This document shows positions 26,481-34,800 of a DNA stretch of 58,195 bases, one piece after another. The notes below the pieces were generated by a model that did not search any database, was not told the DNA's origin, and saw only the letters and a list, made by a program, of their open reading frames with translations. The position numbers and the translations under genes were made by a program. Source of the stretch: a bacterium UBP8_UBA817. GTDB lineage: Bacteria; Margulisbacteria; Marinamargulisbacteria; UBA817. Positions within the stretch are counted from its first letter, which is position 1, and each line of letters opens with the position of its first letter. Location of the stretch: assembly GCA_002296285.1 (NCBI GenBank), contig DBHX01000046.1, positions 14,117-72,311 of the forward strand, given 5' to 3'.

Positions 26481-27596
26481 TTAAATAATCAAGGCCAATT
26501 GATCAAGTGTGTTTTGTGATTGGTATAGACCCGGGGATAACCGGATCAACCCCTGACGATGGGTGGCGTTGCCCCCAGCCGCTGTCAAACGGGACATAAA
26601 GTCTTCAGGGCTTGGATGAATAAAGCTCACGATGCTGCTTTGGTGATGGTCGGAGTAATCAACGGGGAATGCCATGCCTTTGTCTTTAAGAAGGCGAAAG
26701 ATTCCTTGGGACAGGTGTGTGTACTGGTCATGAATGGGCACGGCGCCAAGGGTGTTAAACCATCGAAACGTTTCGTGGGCCAGCATGATGCCTAAAATAT
26801 TCAGATTGCCGTACTCAAACTTTCGGGCGGAGCTCGCCGGTGCATTGGGCGTTGCGCGAATGCCACGATCCACTTGCGAAAATACCCCAGAGCTAATCGG
26901 TGTCAGTTCGTTCATAAATGCATCCGAAAAAACTGAAATGGCAGTTCCTTGCGGGCAAAAGCACCACTTATATAAACTCGCCACCAAGAAATCGACATGA
27001 ATCATGCTTAAATCAATGGGAAAAACCCCCAATGCTTGGGTGGCATCCACCAATAACTGAATATTATATTTTTTGCAAAACGTGCTTATTTCAGCGATGG
27101 GATTGACTTGACCCGTGGTGTAGTTAACCCAACTTAAGGCCAAGGCCTTTGTTTTCGGGGTTAAGTGATGTTGGAGCTCATCGATGCTCGCTAAACCATT
27201 GATGGGGTCAATCCAACGAAGATTAATCATGGGATGGTCATGAAAGGGGAGCGTGACACTGGGGTAATCATCTGTTAAGAGCATGATCTCATCACCGGGT
27301 TGCCAAGGGTAACCATGCAAAATAGAGGCAAAGCTTTGTGCCACATTGGTGCCAATGGCAATATGATCAGGGTTGCATGAAATAAAATGACCCAGTTCAT
27401 TTTTGAGTGCATCCGCATGCTGAAAATTATAGTAATAAGGTTCATGCGCCCCGCGATGCCAGTCTGTCATGAAGCGATGAAGAATGGCTTGATGCGTGGT
27501 TGGTAATGGGCTTCGTGAGGCGTTATTTAAAAAAAGCGTTAACTCATTCGAAAATAAGTGGCTAATATCAATTCTTTGTTGCGGCTTTAAACTCAT
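26481..27596 (-). CDS. Class V aminotransferase / desulfurase-like PLP enzyme
   Basis: The 371-residue protein has the class V fold. The PLP-binding lysine is in FLVASLYKWCFCPQG, and the Asp and Gln of DATQALGVFPIDL contact the cofactor. It resembles isopenicillin-N epimerase and SufS-like cysteine desulfurases, but the catalytic loop cysteine of desulfurases is not evident, so the reaction is open. The start overlaps the thiC coding end by 29 bases on the same strand, which suggests co-transcription and coupling. A link with thiamine synthesis, for example supplying sulfur, is possible but unproven. Confidence 0.8.
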   Translation of the reverse strand: MSLKPQQRIDISHLFSNELTLFLNNASRSPLPTTHQAILHRFMTDWHRGAHEPYYYNFQHADALKNELGHFISCNPDHIAIGTNVAQSFASILHGYPWQPGDEIMLLTDDYPSVTLPFHDHPMINLRWIDPINGLASIDELQHHLTPKTKALALSWVNYTTGQVNPIAEISTFCKKYNIQLLVDATQALGVFPIDLSMIHVDFLVASLYKWCFCPQGTAISVFSDAFMNELTPISSGVFSQVDRGIRATPNAPASSARKFEYGNLNILGIMLAHETFRWFNTLGAVPIHDQYTHLSQGIFRLLKDKGMAFPVDYSDHHQSSIVSFIHPSPEDFMSRLTAAGGNATHRQGLIRLSPGLYQSQNTLDQLALII

Positions 27597-29262
27597 TCGC
27601 TTTTTCAGCTAAGCCACTAGCCTGAGCATCATCAATGGAAAGATCCTTATTCGAGGCATACTCTTTGAGCTCATGAGAAATTTTCATGGAACAAAACTTA
27701 GGGCCACACATCGAACAAAAATGCGCCACTTTTGCACTGTCGTTTGGCAATGTCTCATCATGATATTCACGTGCTCGCAATGGGTCTAAGCTTAAATTGA
27801 ATTGGTCATTCCAGCGAAATTCAAATCGGGCTTTTGATAGCAGGTTATCCCGTAATTGTGCGCCAGGATGCCCTTTGGCTAAATCAGCGGCATGAGCCGC
27901 AATTTTATAAGCCATAATGCCTTCTCGAACATCATGCTTATCCGGTAAGCCAAGGTGTTCTTTGGGGGTGACATAGCACAACATGGCGGTGCCAAACCAG
28001 CCAATCATGGCGGCCCCAATGGCGGATGTAATGTGGTCATACCCTGGGGCAATATCGGTGGTTAATGGGCCCAATGTGTAAAATGGGGCTTCATGACACA
28101 TCTCAAGCTGCTTATCCATATTTTCTTTAATCAAGTGCATGGGGACATGGCCGGGGCCTTCAATCATGACTTGAACATCATGCTCCCAAGCAATCTTGGT
28201 TAATTCGCCAAGGGTTTCAAGTTCTGCGAATTGGGCCTTATCATTGGCATCTTCAATGGATCCTGGCCGCAACCCATCCCCCAAGCTGAAACTGACATCA
28301 TATTGTTTCATGATCTCGCAAATTTCTTCAAAGTGAGTATATAAAAAGTTTTCTTTGTGGTGAGCCAGGCACCATTTAGCTAAAATGGCACCGCCTCTTG
28401 AAACAATGCCTGTTCGCCGATTGGCGGTTAATTGAATATAACGAAGGAGTACCCCGGCATGGATGGTGAAGTAGTCCACGCCTTGCTCGGCTTGTTCAAT
28501 TAATGTGTCCCTATAAATCTCCCAAGTCAAGTCCTCCGCAATGCCATTGACTTTTTCAAGCGCTTGATAGATTGGAACCGTTCCCACTGGAACCGGGCAG
28601 TTTCGTATGATCCATTCTCTGGTTTCGTGAATATTTTTACCTGTGGATAAATCCATTAACGTATCAGCCCCCCAGTGGGTGGCCCAAACCATTTTTTCAA
28701 CTTCTTCATCGATGGATGAAACAACCGCTGAGTTTCCAATATTAGCATTGATTTTCACTAAGAAATTACGACCAATAATCATGGGTTCAAGTTCTGTGTG
28801 GTTAATATTGGCTGGAATAATGGCCCGTCCAGATTTTACTTCTTCTAGAACAAATTCAGGGGATACATTTTCACGAGTGGCGATATAATCCATTTCTTCA
28901 GTAATGATGCCTTTTTTAGCATAGTGTAGCTGAGTAATGGGTTGGTTCCCTTTAAATGGGGCGGGTTTATGGTCAAAAATAAGCCCGTCTTTTTGAAGTT
29001 TATAGGGGGTTTCGTAAGGGATTGTTCGTTCACTGAGTTGCGTAACATCACGGTTATTCAACCATTCTTTTCTAACATGCCCAATGCCATTTTTATAATC
29101 CACGGGCTGGGAATTCTCACCGTGTTGTCCAGAGGTATCATAAACAGTGAAATTCTGGGTATTGGGATCATCTAAATCAATACTTCTAAAGGGGACCTGA
29201 AGGCCATGAAGTTTTGATGATTGGTATGTTTTCTTTGAATTGGGGAATGCTTTCTTTGTCAT
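27568..29262 (-). CDS. thiC: Phosphomethylpyrimidine synthase ThiC
   Basis: ThiC turns aminoimidazole ribotide into HMP-P, the pyrimidine half of thiamine, by a radical SAM reaction. The C-terminal cluster motif CSMCGPKFC is intact, as are MIEGPGHVPMH and the ARENVSPEFV block (read as TRENVSPEF). About 564 residues from this start is short of the E. coli form (631) but typical of many bacteria. I start at 29262, with AAGGA 10 bases upstream; an apparent longer frame to 29370 crosses the promoter. The leader is only about 20 bases, so no TPP riboswitch is present. Confidence 0.96.
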   Translation of the reverse strand: MTKKAFPNSKKTYQSSKLHGLQVPFRSIDLDDPNTQNFTVYDTSGQHGENSQPVDYKNGIGHVRKEWLNNRDVTQLSERTIPYETPYKLQKDGLIFDHKPAPFKGNQPITQLHYAKKGIITEEMDYIATRENVSPEFVLEEVKSGRAIIPANINHTELEPMIIGRNFLVKINANIGNSAVVSSIDEEVEKMVWATHWGADTLMDLSTGKNIHETREWIIRNCPVPVGTVPIYQALEKVNGIAEDLTWEIYRDTLIEQAEQGVDYFTIHAGVLLRYIQLTANRRTGIVSRGGAILAKWCLAHHKENFLYTHFEEICEIMKQYDVSFSLGDGLRPGSIEDANDKAQFAELETLGELTKIAWEHDVQVMIEGPGHVPMHLIKENMDKQLEMCHEAPFYTLGPLTTDIAPGYDHITSAIGAAMIGWFGTAMLCYVTPKEHLGLPDKHDVREGIMAYKIAAHAADLAKGHPGAQLRDNLLSKARFEFRWNDQFNLSLDPLRAREYHDETLPNDSAKVAHFCSMCGPKFCSMKISHELKEYASNKDLSIDDAQASGLAEKANEFKAATKN

Positions 29263-29285
29263 GATTGTTTTATCCTTAGTTTGGT

Positions 29286-29295
29286 GTAATATAAT
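29286..29295. promoter_or_regulatory. Overlapping divergent -10 boxes of thiC and aroE
   Basis: TATATT on the minus strand (29288-29293) and TATAAT on the plus strand (29290-29295) share four base pairs. Polymerase at one promoter would block the other, so thiC and aroE expression could be mutually exclusive. Confidence 0.45.
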
Positions 29296-29341
29296 GGTAT
29301 CAGAAATGACATTTGATTCAAGGAAAAACAAAAGTAATGCG

Positions 29342-30163
29342 ATGAGAGCCGCGGTGATTGGGTGCCCCATCCAGCATTCAAAATCACCCTTAATCCAAAA
29401 CTATGCACTAAAGTTGCATGGGATTTCCGCGCACTATACCGCAATGCACGTCAGTAGTGAATTAGAGCTTGGCCATTTTTTTGATCAACTCAGATCCCGA
29501 GAATGGGCGGGGGTAAATGTAACCATTCCATACAAAGAAGCGGTCTTGCCTTATTTGGATCGCATTCACGATAACGTTCAAATGATCGGTGCTTGCAACA
29601 CCATTGTTAATAAAAATGGGGAGTTAATTGGGTACAATACGGACGCAGAAGGATTTGACTATCCGATAAAAGAAAAAACCATCAGTTCAGTGACTATTTT
29701 AGGCAACGGGGGGGCATCAAAGGCGGTGTTATTCCAATGCACACAGAAGGGGATTCAGAACATTTCACTTGTTGCTCGGCGCCATGATCGTTCAAATGAA
29801 CTATGTGATCGTTTAGAGACGGCATTCAATATACAAATTAAGCGATTCCATTTTGATTCACAAGAAATGAATGCGTCCATGAGTGCCGATCTAATCATTA
29901 ATTCGACCAGTGTGGGAATGAACAGCCAAGATAAGCCATTTGAATGTGTGAGAAGGATTGGTGCGGGGCAAATATTTTATGATCTAATTTACTCCCCATG
30001 GGAAACAACGATGATGAAAATATGCAAAGAAAATGGCGCAGAGGTTGTCAATGGCGCCATGATGTTAGCGCATCAGGGGGCATTGGCATTTGAATTATTT
30101 TTTGGGAAAACAACAGATACATTGGGAATGTTTCAACAGTTAAAAGAAAGTGTTATTGAATGA
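29342..30163 (+). CDS. aroE: Shikimate dehydrogenase
   Basis: AroE reduces 3-dehydroshikimate to shikimate with NADPH in aromatic amino acid synthesis. The substrate site shows HSKSP near the N-terminus, the catalytic Lys is in NVTIPYKE, and the NADP-binding glycine-rich loop is ILGNGGASKAV. The protein is about 273 residues from 29342. That ATG puts the V-I-G-x-P motif at the usual place; an ATG at 29306 lies about 10 bases after TATAAT and would add 12 residues. The stop overlaps the next gene's start (ATGA). Divergent from thiC with overlapping -10 boxes. Confidence 0.94.
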   Translation: MRAAVIGCPIQHSKSPLIQNYALKLHGISAHYTAMHVSSELELGHFFDQLRSREWAGVNVTIPYKEAVLPYLDRIHDNVQMIGACNTIVNKNGELIGYNTDAEGFDYPIKEKTISSVTILGNGGASKAVLFQCTQKGIQNISLVARRHDRSNELCDRLETAFNIQIKRFHFDSQEMNASMSADLIINSTSVGMNSQDKPFECVRRIGAGQIFYDLIYSPWETTMMKICKENGAEVVNGAMMLAHQGALAFELFFGKTTDTLGMFQQLKESVIE

Positions 30164-30891
30164 TAGCTTTATTTTTTAAAATTTTAAAAAAGTCTCTTGT
30201 GGTCATTAAGCATGAGCCGATTATTTTAATACCCTATTTATTTTTTAATTTAATTTTAACAATTTCTGTACATTCAGTTGATTTCGCTGATCATTCATTT
30301 CTTTTTAATGGGATGGTTCAATGGTTGGTTCCCACGTTACTATTGCAACCATTTATCATGATTACATCCCTAAGCATTATTCGAAAAGAACCCATCAATT
30401 TAAAAACTATATTTAGCAAAGTGAAACGATGCATGACACCATTTTTTATTGTGTCGTTGTATAAGCCTATATTATTATTATCGGCCGTGAAATTTGTGAA
30501 ACGTGTTTCTGAAGAGATGGCGTCATTGTCACATGAAATGCTGATGTGGTTCACCTTAATGATTCTATCAATGATATGTTCAATGATATTCATTTTTTTT
30601 CAGGCATATTTTTTATCAAATGATCGTAAATCGGATACTTTATTAAATCAGTTACAAGCGAGCATGCATGTTTTTTTTCAATTTAAATGGGTCACTATTT
30701 TTTTTGTAATATATTTCTATTTTTTATTATTTTTGGTTCTGTCATTAATAATGGCGGGACTTATTGCACCAATTTTACCAACATATTTATGGCCAATAAT
30801 ATTGGGCTGTATCAATGGGGTCATTGTTACAGTGTTTAACGTATTTATTCTTCGATTATATCTTTATCTAAAGCCAATGAGTGAGCATTAA
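30160..30891 (+). CDS. Integral membrane protein, unknown function
   Basis: This 243-residue protein has about six hydrophobic helices and many Lys and Arg at their ends, as in inner-membrane proteins. No recognised family motif is visible. Its start overlaps the aroE stop by 4 bases (ATGA), so it is co-translated, although a shared role with the shikimate pathway is not evident. Its 3' end overlaps the small minus-strand gene by 4 bases. Confidence 0.65.
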   Translation: MIALFFKILKKSLVVIKHEPIILIPYLFFNLILTISVHSVDFADHSFLFNGMVQWLVPTLLLQPFIMITSLSIIRKEPINLKTIFSKVKRCMTPFFIVSLYKPILLLSAVKFVKRVSEEMASLSHEMLMWFTLMILSMICSMIFIFFQAYFLSNDRKSDTLLNQLQASMHVFFQFKWVTIFFVIYFYFLLFLVLSLIMAGLIAPILPTYLWPIILGCINGVIVTVFNVFILRLYLYLKPMSEH

Positions 30892-31016
30892 TTTAAGTTA
30901 TAGCTGATTTGAACTTTTTTGTTCACAAATTCCATGATTTTGATTTCTTTGTTAATAATTACTTTTTCGCTCTCAGGATATTTTATTGAAATATCATCGT
31001 CTAACTCTTGGTTCAT
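30888..31016 (-). CDS. Small acidic-basic protein, 42 residues
   Basis: This frame is too short for usual gene callers but looks real. A perfect AAGGAG lies 5 bases before the ATG, and a TATAAG hexamer is further upstream. The product is 42 residues, with an acidic start (NQELDDDISIKY) and a Lys-rich, strand-like end (IKIMEFVNKKVQISYNLN). It has no membrane segment. The stop overlaps the convergent membrane protein by 4 bases, as is usual in this window. I cannot assign a role. Confidence 0.55.
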   Translation of the reverse strand: MNQELDDDISIKYPESEKVIINKEIKIMEFVNKKVQISYNLN

Positions 31017-31167
31017 TCTGACTCCTTAATCTTAGGTTCTTATATTGATATTCCCCATATTTTAAAAAAATAAACATGAAAAGTAATTTGTCATGATTAA
31101 ATGACTGAAATGAGCTTGATTAAAGCCATATTTAACCATAAGTATTTACTTTTTAATCGATGTTCCA

Positions 31168-31173
31168 TATAAT
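31168..31173 (+). promoter_or_regulatory. -10 box of rplY
   Basis: A perfect TATAAT ends 56 bases before the rplY ATG; the -35 region (TTACTT) is weak. The long AT-rich leader contains no clear structure that I could identify. Confidence 0.35.
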
Positions 31174-31229
31174 CTTTACTTATTAAACATTATTCAATTT
31201 GAATGATTTTACAACTATGAGGTAGAGAC

Positions 31230-31859
31230 ATGGCAACATTAAATGCAAAAGAAAGAAAAGACGCAGGTAAAAGATATGCAAAAGCTGTACGCAATGAAGG
31301 GGCGGTTCCTGCTGTGATTTACGGTCAAAAGAAAGACCCAGTATCCATATCATTAGACCCAGTAGAGTATGTGAAACAACTGAATAACAGTGAATACAGG
31401 AAAAATCTTATTTTTGACTTAACCATTGAAAATGGCAATGTTGAACGGGTGATTACAAAAGAAATAAAAGTAGACCCAATTAATAACCAGTTTATTCACA
31501 TTGATTTTTTAAGAGTGACCGATACGTCTCCGATTCAAATTGATGTTCCCATTCGTATTGAGGGAATTTCTGCCGGTCAACGATTGGGTGGTGTATTGGT
31601 GAAACCCAAAGCAACCGTACGTTTGGAGTGTGTGCCAGATGAAATTCCAGTGGATATTGAAGTAAATGTTACACATCTAACCATTGGTGATAATGTTAGA
31701 ACTCAAGAGCTTTCCCTTAAAGGGTCACAAAAAATAGTTTCAAATCCTCGTGATATTTTAGTCAAGGTAGAGTCCACGAAAGTATCGAAAGTTGCTCAGG
31801 AGCAGGGCGCCGACGAAACTGATGGTGACGATGCATCGCCTGAATCTACGGATCAATAA
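31230..31859 (+). CDS. rplY: Large-subunit ribosomal protein L25, CTC form
   Basis: L25 binds 5S rRNA. This 209-residue version has the N-terminal RNA-binding domain (GAVPAVIYGQKK) and a C-terminal CTC/TL5 domain (GGVLVKPKATVRLECVPDEIP), unlike the short E. coli protein. The last 25 residues are acidic (GADETDGDDASPES). GAGGTAGAGAC precedes the ATG. A strong terminator follows. In many bacteria pth comes next; here it does not, and the gene stands alone. Confidence 0.95.
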   Translation: MATLNAKERKDAGKRYAKAVRNEGAVPAVIYGQKKDPVSISLDPVEYVKQLNNSEYRKNLIFDLTIENGNVERVITKEIKVDPINNQFIHIDFLRVTDTSPIQIDVPIRIEGISAGQRLGGVLVKPKATVRLECVPDEIPVDIEVNVTHLTIGDNVRTQELSLKGSQKIVSNPRDILVKVESTKVSKVAQEQGADETDGDDASPESTDQ

Positions 31860-31887
31860 TCTAATATAATTTATAATTTTTTTTAAT

Positions 31888-31926
31888 AAATAGGGATTTG
31901 TTTTTAAAACAGATTCCTATTTTTTT
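31888..31926 (+). terminator. Intrinsic terminator of rplY
   Basis: A long inverted repeat of about 16 pairs with two wobbles (arms near 31888-31903 and 31908-31923) is followed by a run of T to 31926. The 154 bases between it and the sigma factor gene hold no gene that I can see. Confidence 0.85.
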
Positions 31927-32080
31927 ATGTAGGCCCATAGAGTTGCTAGGTGTTATAAAATACGGAGACATAACATCTTTGTTGATGGGACGTATGCATT
32001 TAAATTCGAAGGCTTAGTTTAGATTTGTCTGGGACGCTATACCCCCACCACAAAACAAACATATCATCATTAGTCTTAAT

Positions 32081-33175
32081 TTACTTTTGATTAACTAAAA
32101 AGTCTTTGTATTGATCCAATGGGCCTTTGCGATTGGGGTGTTTTAATTTTCTAAGCGCTTTTTCTTCGATTTGTCGAATACGCTCTCGGGTTACGTTGTA
32201 TACTTTGCCAACCTCTTCAAGTGTTCTTGGTCGTCCATCATCAAAACCAAAGCGTAGTTTTAAAATCATTTGCTCTCGTTCTGTTAATACTTTCATTGAT
32301 TTTAATAGCTCATCTCTAAGAATGGTACGAGATGAAAAATTTTCAGGAGACTCCATATTCTTATCTTCTAAAAAATCACCAAGTTGAGAAGATTCTTCAT
32401 CGCCAATGGGCATTTCAAGTGATAGTGGCACTTGTGAGTACTTTCGAATAGCAATAATATTTTCTAGAGATATTTCAGATCGTTCAGCAACTTCTTCTTC
32501 AGTTGGACGTCGCCCAAGTTCCTGCATTAATACGCGTGAAACTTTTTTAACTTTGTATATTGTTTCTACCATATGCACAGGCACACGAATGGTTCTTGAT
32601 TGATCAGCAATTGCTCGAGTAATTCCTTGCTTAATCCACCAAGTTGCATAGGTCGAAAATTTGAATCCTTTGGTATAATCAAATTTTTCAGCCGCTCGAA
32701 TAAGCCCTGTATTTCCTTCTTGGATTAAATCTAGAAACAATAAGCCTTGTCCTGTATATTTTTTTGCAATGGATACCACAAGCCTTAAATTTGCATTAAT
32801 TAATTGTTTTTTTGCGCGTGGACAACCTTCCGCTACTTTTTTTGCTAAATCAATTTCCTCATCTGGTTTTAGAAGTTTAATCATTCCAATTTCGCGGAGA
32901 TACATTTTCACTGAATCATCAATATCCCCTTTATCTAAATCATCTGTTTCAGGTGTTGCTGACTTGGATTTTGATCGCTTTTTCTTTGTTGCTATGGAAA
33001 CATTTTCATGATCTAAAATCTCTTCAAGCTCATTGATTGAGTCTTCTGGAGCAGTGCAGTTTTTCAAGATATCATCTGCAGTAATATACCCTTGATTCGA
33101 ACCAACGTCTGCAACAGCATTGAGTCCAGTATGTTTTTTGCCTTCAGTAATTGTTCCACTCTCTTGAAATGACAT
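32081..33175 (-). CDS. rpoD: Primary sigma factor, short RpoD/SigA type
   Basis: This 364-residue sigma70 protein carries all the conserved regions: a shortened region 1.1 (GYITADDIL), region 1.2/2.1, region 2 (GLLFLDLIQEGNTGLIRA; FKFSTYATWWIKQGI), region 3 (PVHMVETIYK) and region 4 with the helix-turn-helix (EVGKVYNVTRERIRQIEEKA). The near-perfect 2.4 and 4.2 elements suggest that it reads TTGACA/TATAAT promoters, as seen in this window. It lacks the large non-conserved insert of gammaproteobacterial RpoD. A Lys/Ser-rich linker follows region 1.1. GAGGG lies 10 bases before the ATG. Not RpoS: region 1.1 is present and the sequence is the housekeeping type. Confidence 0.85.
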   Translation of the reverse strand: MSFQESGTITEGKKHTGLNAVADVGSNQGYITADDILKNCTAPEDSINELEEILDHENVSIATKKKRSKSKSATPETDDLDKGDIDDSVKMYLREIGMIKLLKPDEEIDLAKKVAEGCPRAKKQLINANLRLVVSIAKKYTGQGLLFLDLIQEGNTGLIRAAEKFDYTKGFKFSTYATWWIKQGITRAIADQSRTIRVPVHMVETIYKVKKVSRVLMQELGRRPTEEEVAERSEISLENIIAIRKYSQVPLSLEMPIGDEESSQLGDFLEDKNMESPENFSSRTILRDELLKSMKVLTEREQMILKLRFGFDDGRPRTLEEVGKVYNVTRERIRQIEEKALRKLKHPNRKGPLDQYKDFLVNQK

Positions 33176-33295
33176 GACGATTTTCCCTCACAAATATTGA
33201 TTCCAAAATATCTATAATAGCAATGATTGATTGGAATTCAAGTTTTTTTAGTTTTAATATCAATTTTTAATCAAACATTATATTATTTATTATGT

Positions 33296-34063
33296 ATGTT
33301 ATCGTCACTTGGATCAAAAACATTTCATCAAATTACCAATTTTGGTAAATTTGTGTTGTTTGCAGCAAATACGTTGAGAGAAATCTTTGGATTTAAGTAT
33401 AAATTTCGACTGGTTTTTGAACAGGTGGTTCATTTAGGAATAAATTCAATCCCCATTGTAACATTTACCGCACTGTTTGTTGGCATGGCCTTCTCTGTTC
33501 AAGTCGTGACTGAATTATTACGTTTTGGAGCCCCTGATTTGGTGGGGGGCGTGGTTGCCATTGCCATTTGGCGTGAACTGGGACCATTATTAACGGGCGT
33601 GGTAATTGCTGGGCGTGTTGGTGCGGCAATCACCGCAGAAATTGGGTCAATGAAAGTCAATGAACAAGTGGATGCCCTAAATGTTATGGGGCAAGATTCA
33701 ATCATCTATTTGGTTGCACCTCGAGTTATTGCACTATTTTTACTCCTTCCGCTATTGGTCGGTTTGGCCGATATTGTTGGTTTTTTTGGGGGGTTATTGG
33801 TCGCAATATCAACATCGATGATTAATTATGTTAGTTTTTTTTCTTCAGCCAACACCATGCTTAATTCCTTTGATATTTTGTCCGGCTTAATTAAAGCCGC
33901 TGTATTTTCATTGGTTATTTCTCTAAATGCCACACATCTTGGTTTGAACGTTCAATATGGCGCACAGGATGTCGGAAAAAAAACCAGGAAAAGTGTTGTT
34001 ATTAGCATTGTGATTATTTTTGGGTTGAATTATGTTTTATCCGTTTTGTTTTTTGCAACATGA
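33296..34063 (+). CDS. mlaE: MlaE-type ABC permease
   Basis: MlaE is the membrane permease of the MCE lipid transporter that moves phospholipid between inner and outer membranes. The family motif is clear: AIWRELGPLLTGVVIAGRVGAA and the ITAEIGSMKVNEQVDAL block. The protein is about 255 residues from 33296. The frame is open to 33227, but the extra 23 residues are hydrophobic and lack a signal; both starts are possible. The order E-F-D is the one found in many non-enterobacteria. The stop overlaps the ATPase start by 4 bases. Confidence 0.92.
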   Translation: MLSSLGSKTFHQITNFGKFVLFAANTLREIFGFKYKFRLVFEQVVHLGINSIPIVTFTALFVGMAFSVQVVTELLRFGAPDLVGGVVAIAIWRELGPLLTGVVIAGRVGAAITAEIGSMKVNEQVDALNVMGQDSIIYLVAPRVIALFLLLPLLVGLADIVGFFGGLLVAISTSMINYVSFFSSANTMLNSFDILSGLIKAAVFSLVISLNATHLGLNVQYGAQDVGKKTRKSVVISIVIIFGLNYVLSVLFFAT

Positions 34064-34800
34064 TTGAAATTAAAGAATTAAAAAAGGAATTTTCAAGTAA
34101 ACAGGTGTTATTTGATCATCTGAATTTAACCATTAATTCAGGTGATAAAATTGCCATCATTGGGCCCTCGGGTTGTGGGAAGAGTACGATCCTCCGGTAC
34201 TTATTGGGTACCAAGATGCCAGATTCAGGGCAGATACTAATTGATGGGCAAGATGTTACTAAATTAAAATCCAGAGATTTATTGAAGTTAAGGTTGAATA
34301 TGGGCATGTTATTTCAATCCGCGGCATTGTTTGATTCGTTATCCATTGAAGAGAATATTGCATTTCCACTCATTGAAAATTACGGCTTTTCATTGGAATC
34401 ATCGATCAACAAGGTGAATTACGTTTTGGAATTGGTCGGGTTGGAGGGCGTGAATAAGAAGATGCCATATCAATTATCCGGAGGACAGCAAAAACGTGTG
34501 GGGCTTGCTCGAGCCATTATTACGGAGCCAAAATATATTTTTTATGATGAGCCAACCACTGGGTTAGATCCGGTGATGTCCACGAACATTGAAAATGTCA
34601 TTGTTCGACTAAATCAAGTGATGAATATTACAAGTATTGTGGTATCTCACCAAAAATCAACGATTTTGCGAACGGCGGATAAAATATTCATGGTGCATAA
34701 TCATGCTTTACTTGAGCCTGAAACCCCAGATACAATAGAACATACAGATAATGAAATTATTCAAAGTTTTATGAGAGGAACTGAACTCAATGCCCAATAG
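34060..34800 (+). CDS. mlaF: MlaF-type ABC ATPase
   Basis: This is the ATPase subunit powering the MCE transporter. It has Walker A (GPSGCGKST), Q-loop region GMLFQSAALF, the ABC signature LSGGQQKRVGLARAI and Walker B (YIFYDEPTTGLDP). The length of 246 residues is typical. ATGA coupling to mlaE and a further overlap of 11 bases with mlaD show a single polycistronic unit. Confidence 0.95.
   Translation: MIEIKELKKEFSSKQVLFDHLNLTINSGDKIAIIGPSGCGKSTILRYLLGTKMPDSGQILIDGQDVTKLKSRDLLKLRLNMGMLFQSAALFDSLSIEENIAFPLIENYGFSLESSINKVNYVLELVGLEGVNKKMPYQLSGGQQKRVGLARAIITEPKYIFYDEPTTGLDPVMSTNIENVIVRLNQVMNITSIVVSHQKSTILRTADKIFMVHNHALLEPETPDTIEHTDNEIIQSFMRGTELNAQ

Noticed and set aside
26481..27596. Calling the PLP enzyme a cysteine desulfurase (SufS/IscS)
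   Set aside because: The catalytic-loop cysteine could not be located, and isopenicillin-N epimerase-like members look similar.
29240..29370. Possible TPP riboswitch upstream of thiC
   Set aside because: The -10 box and the start codon are only about 25 bases apart; there is no room and no thi-box sequence.
32081..33175. RpoS instead of the primary sigma factor
   Set aside because: A region 1.1-like N-terminus and the housekeeping-type region 2 and 4 sequences point to a primary sigma.
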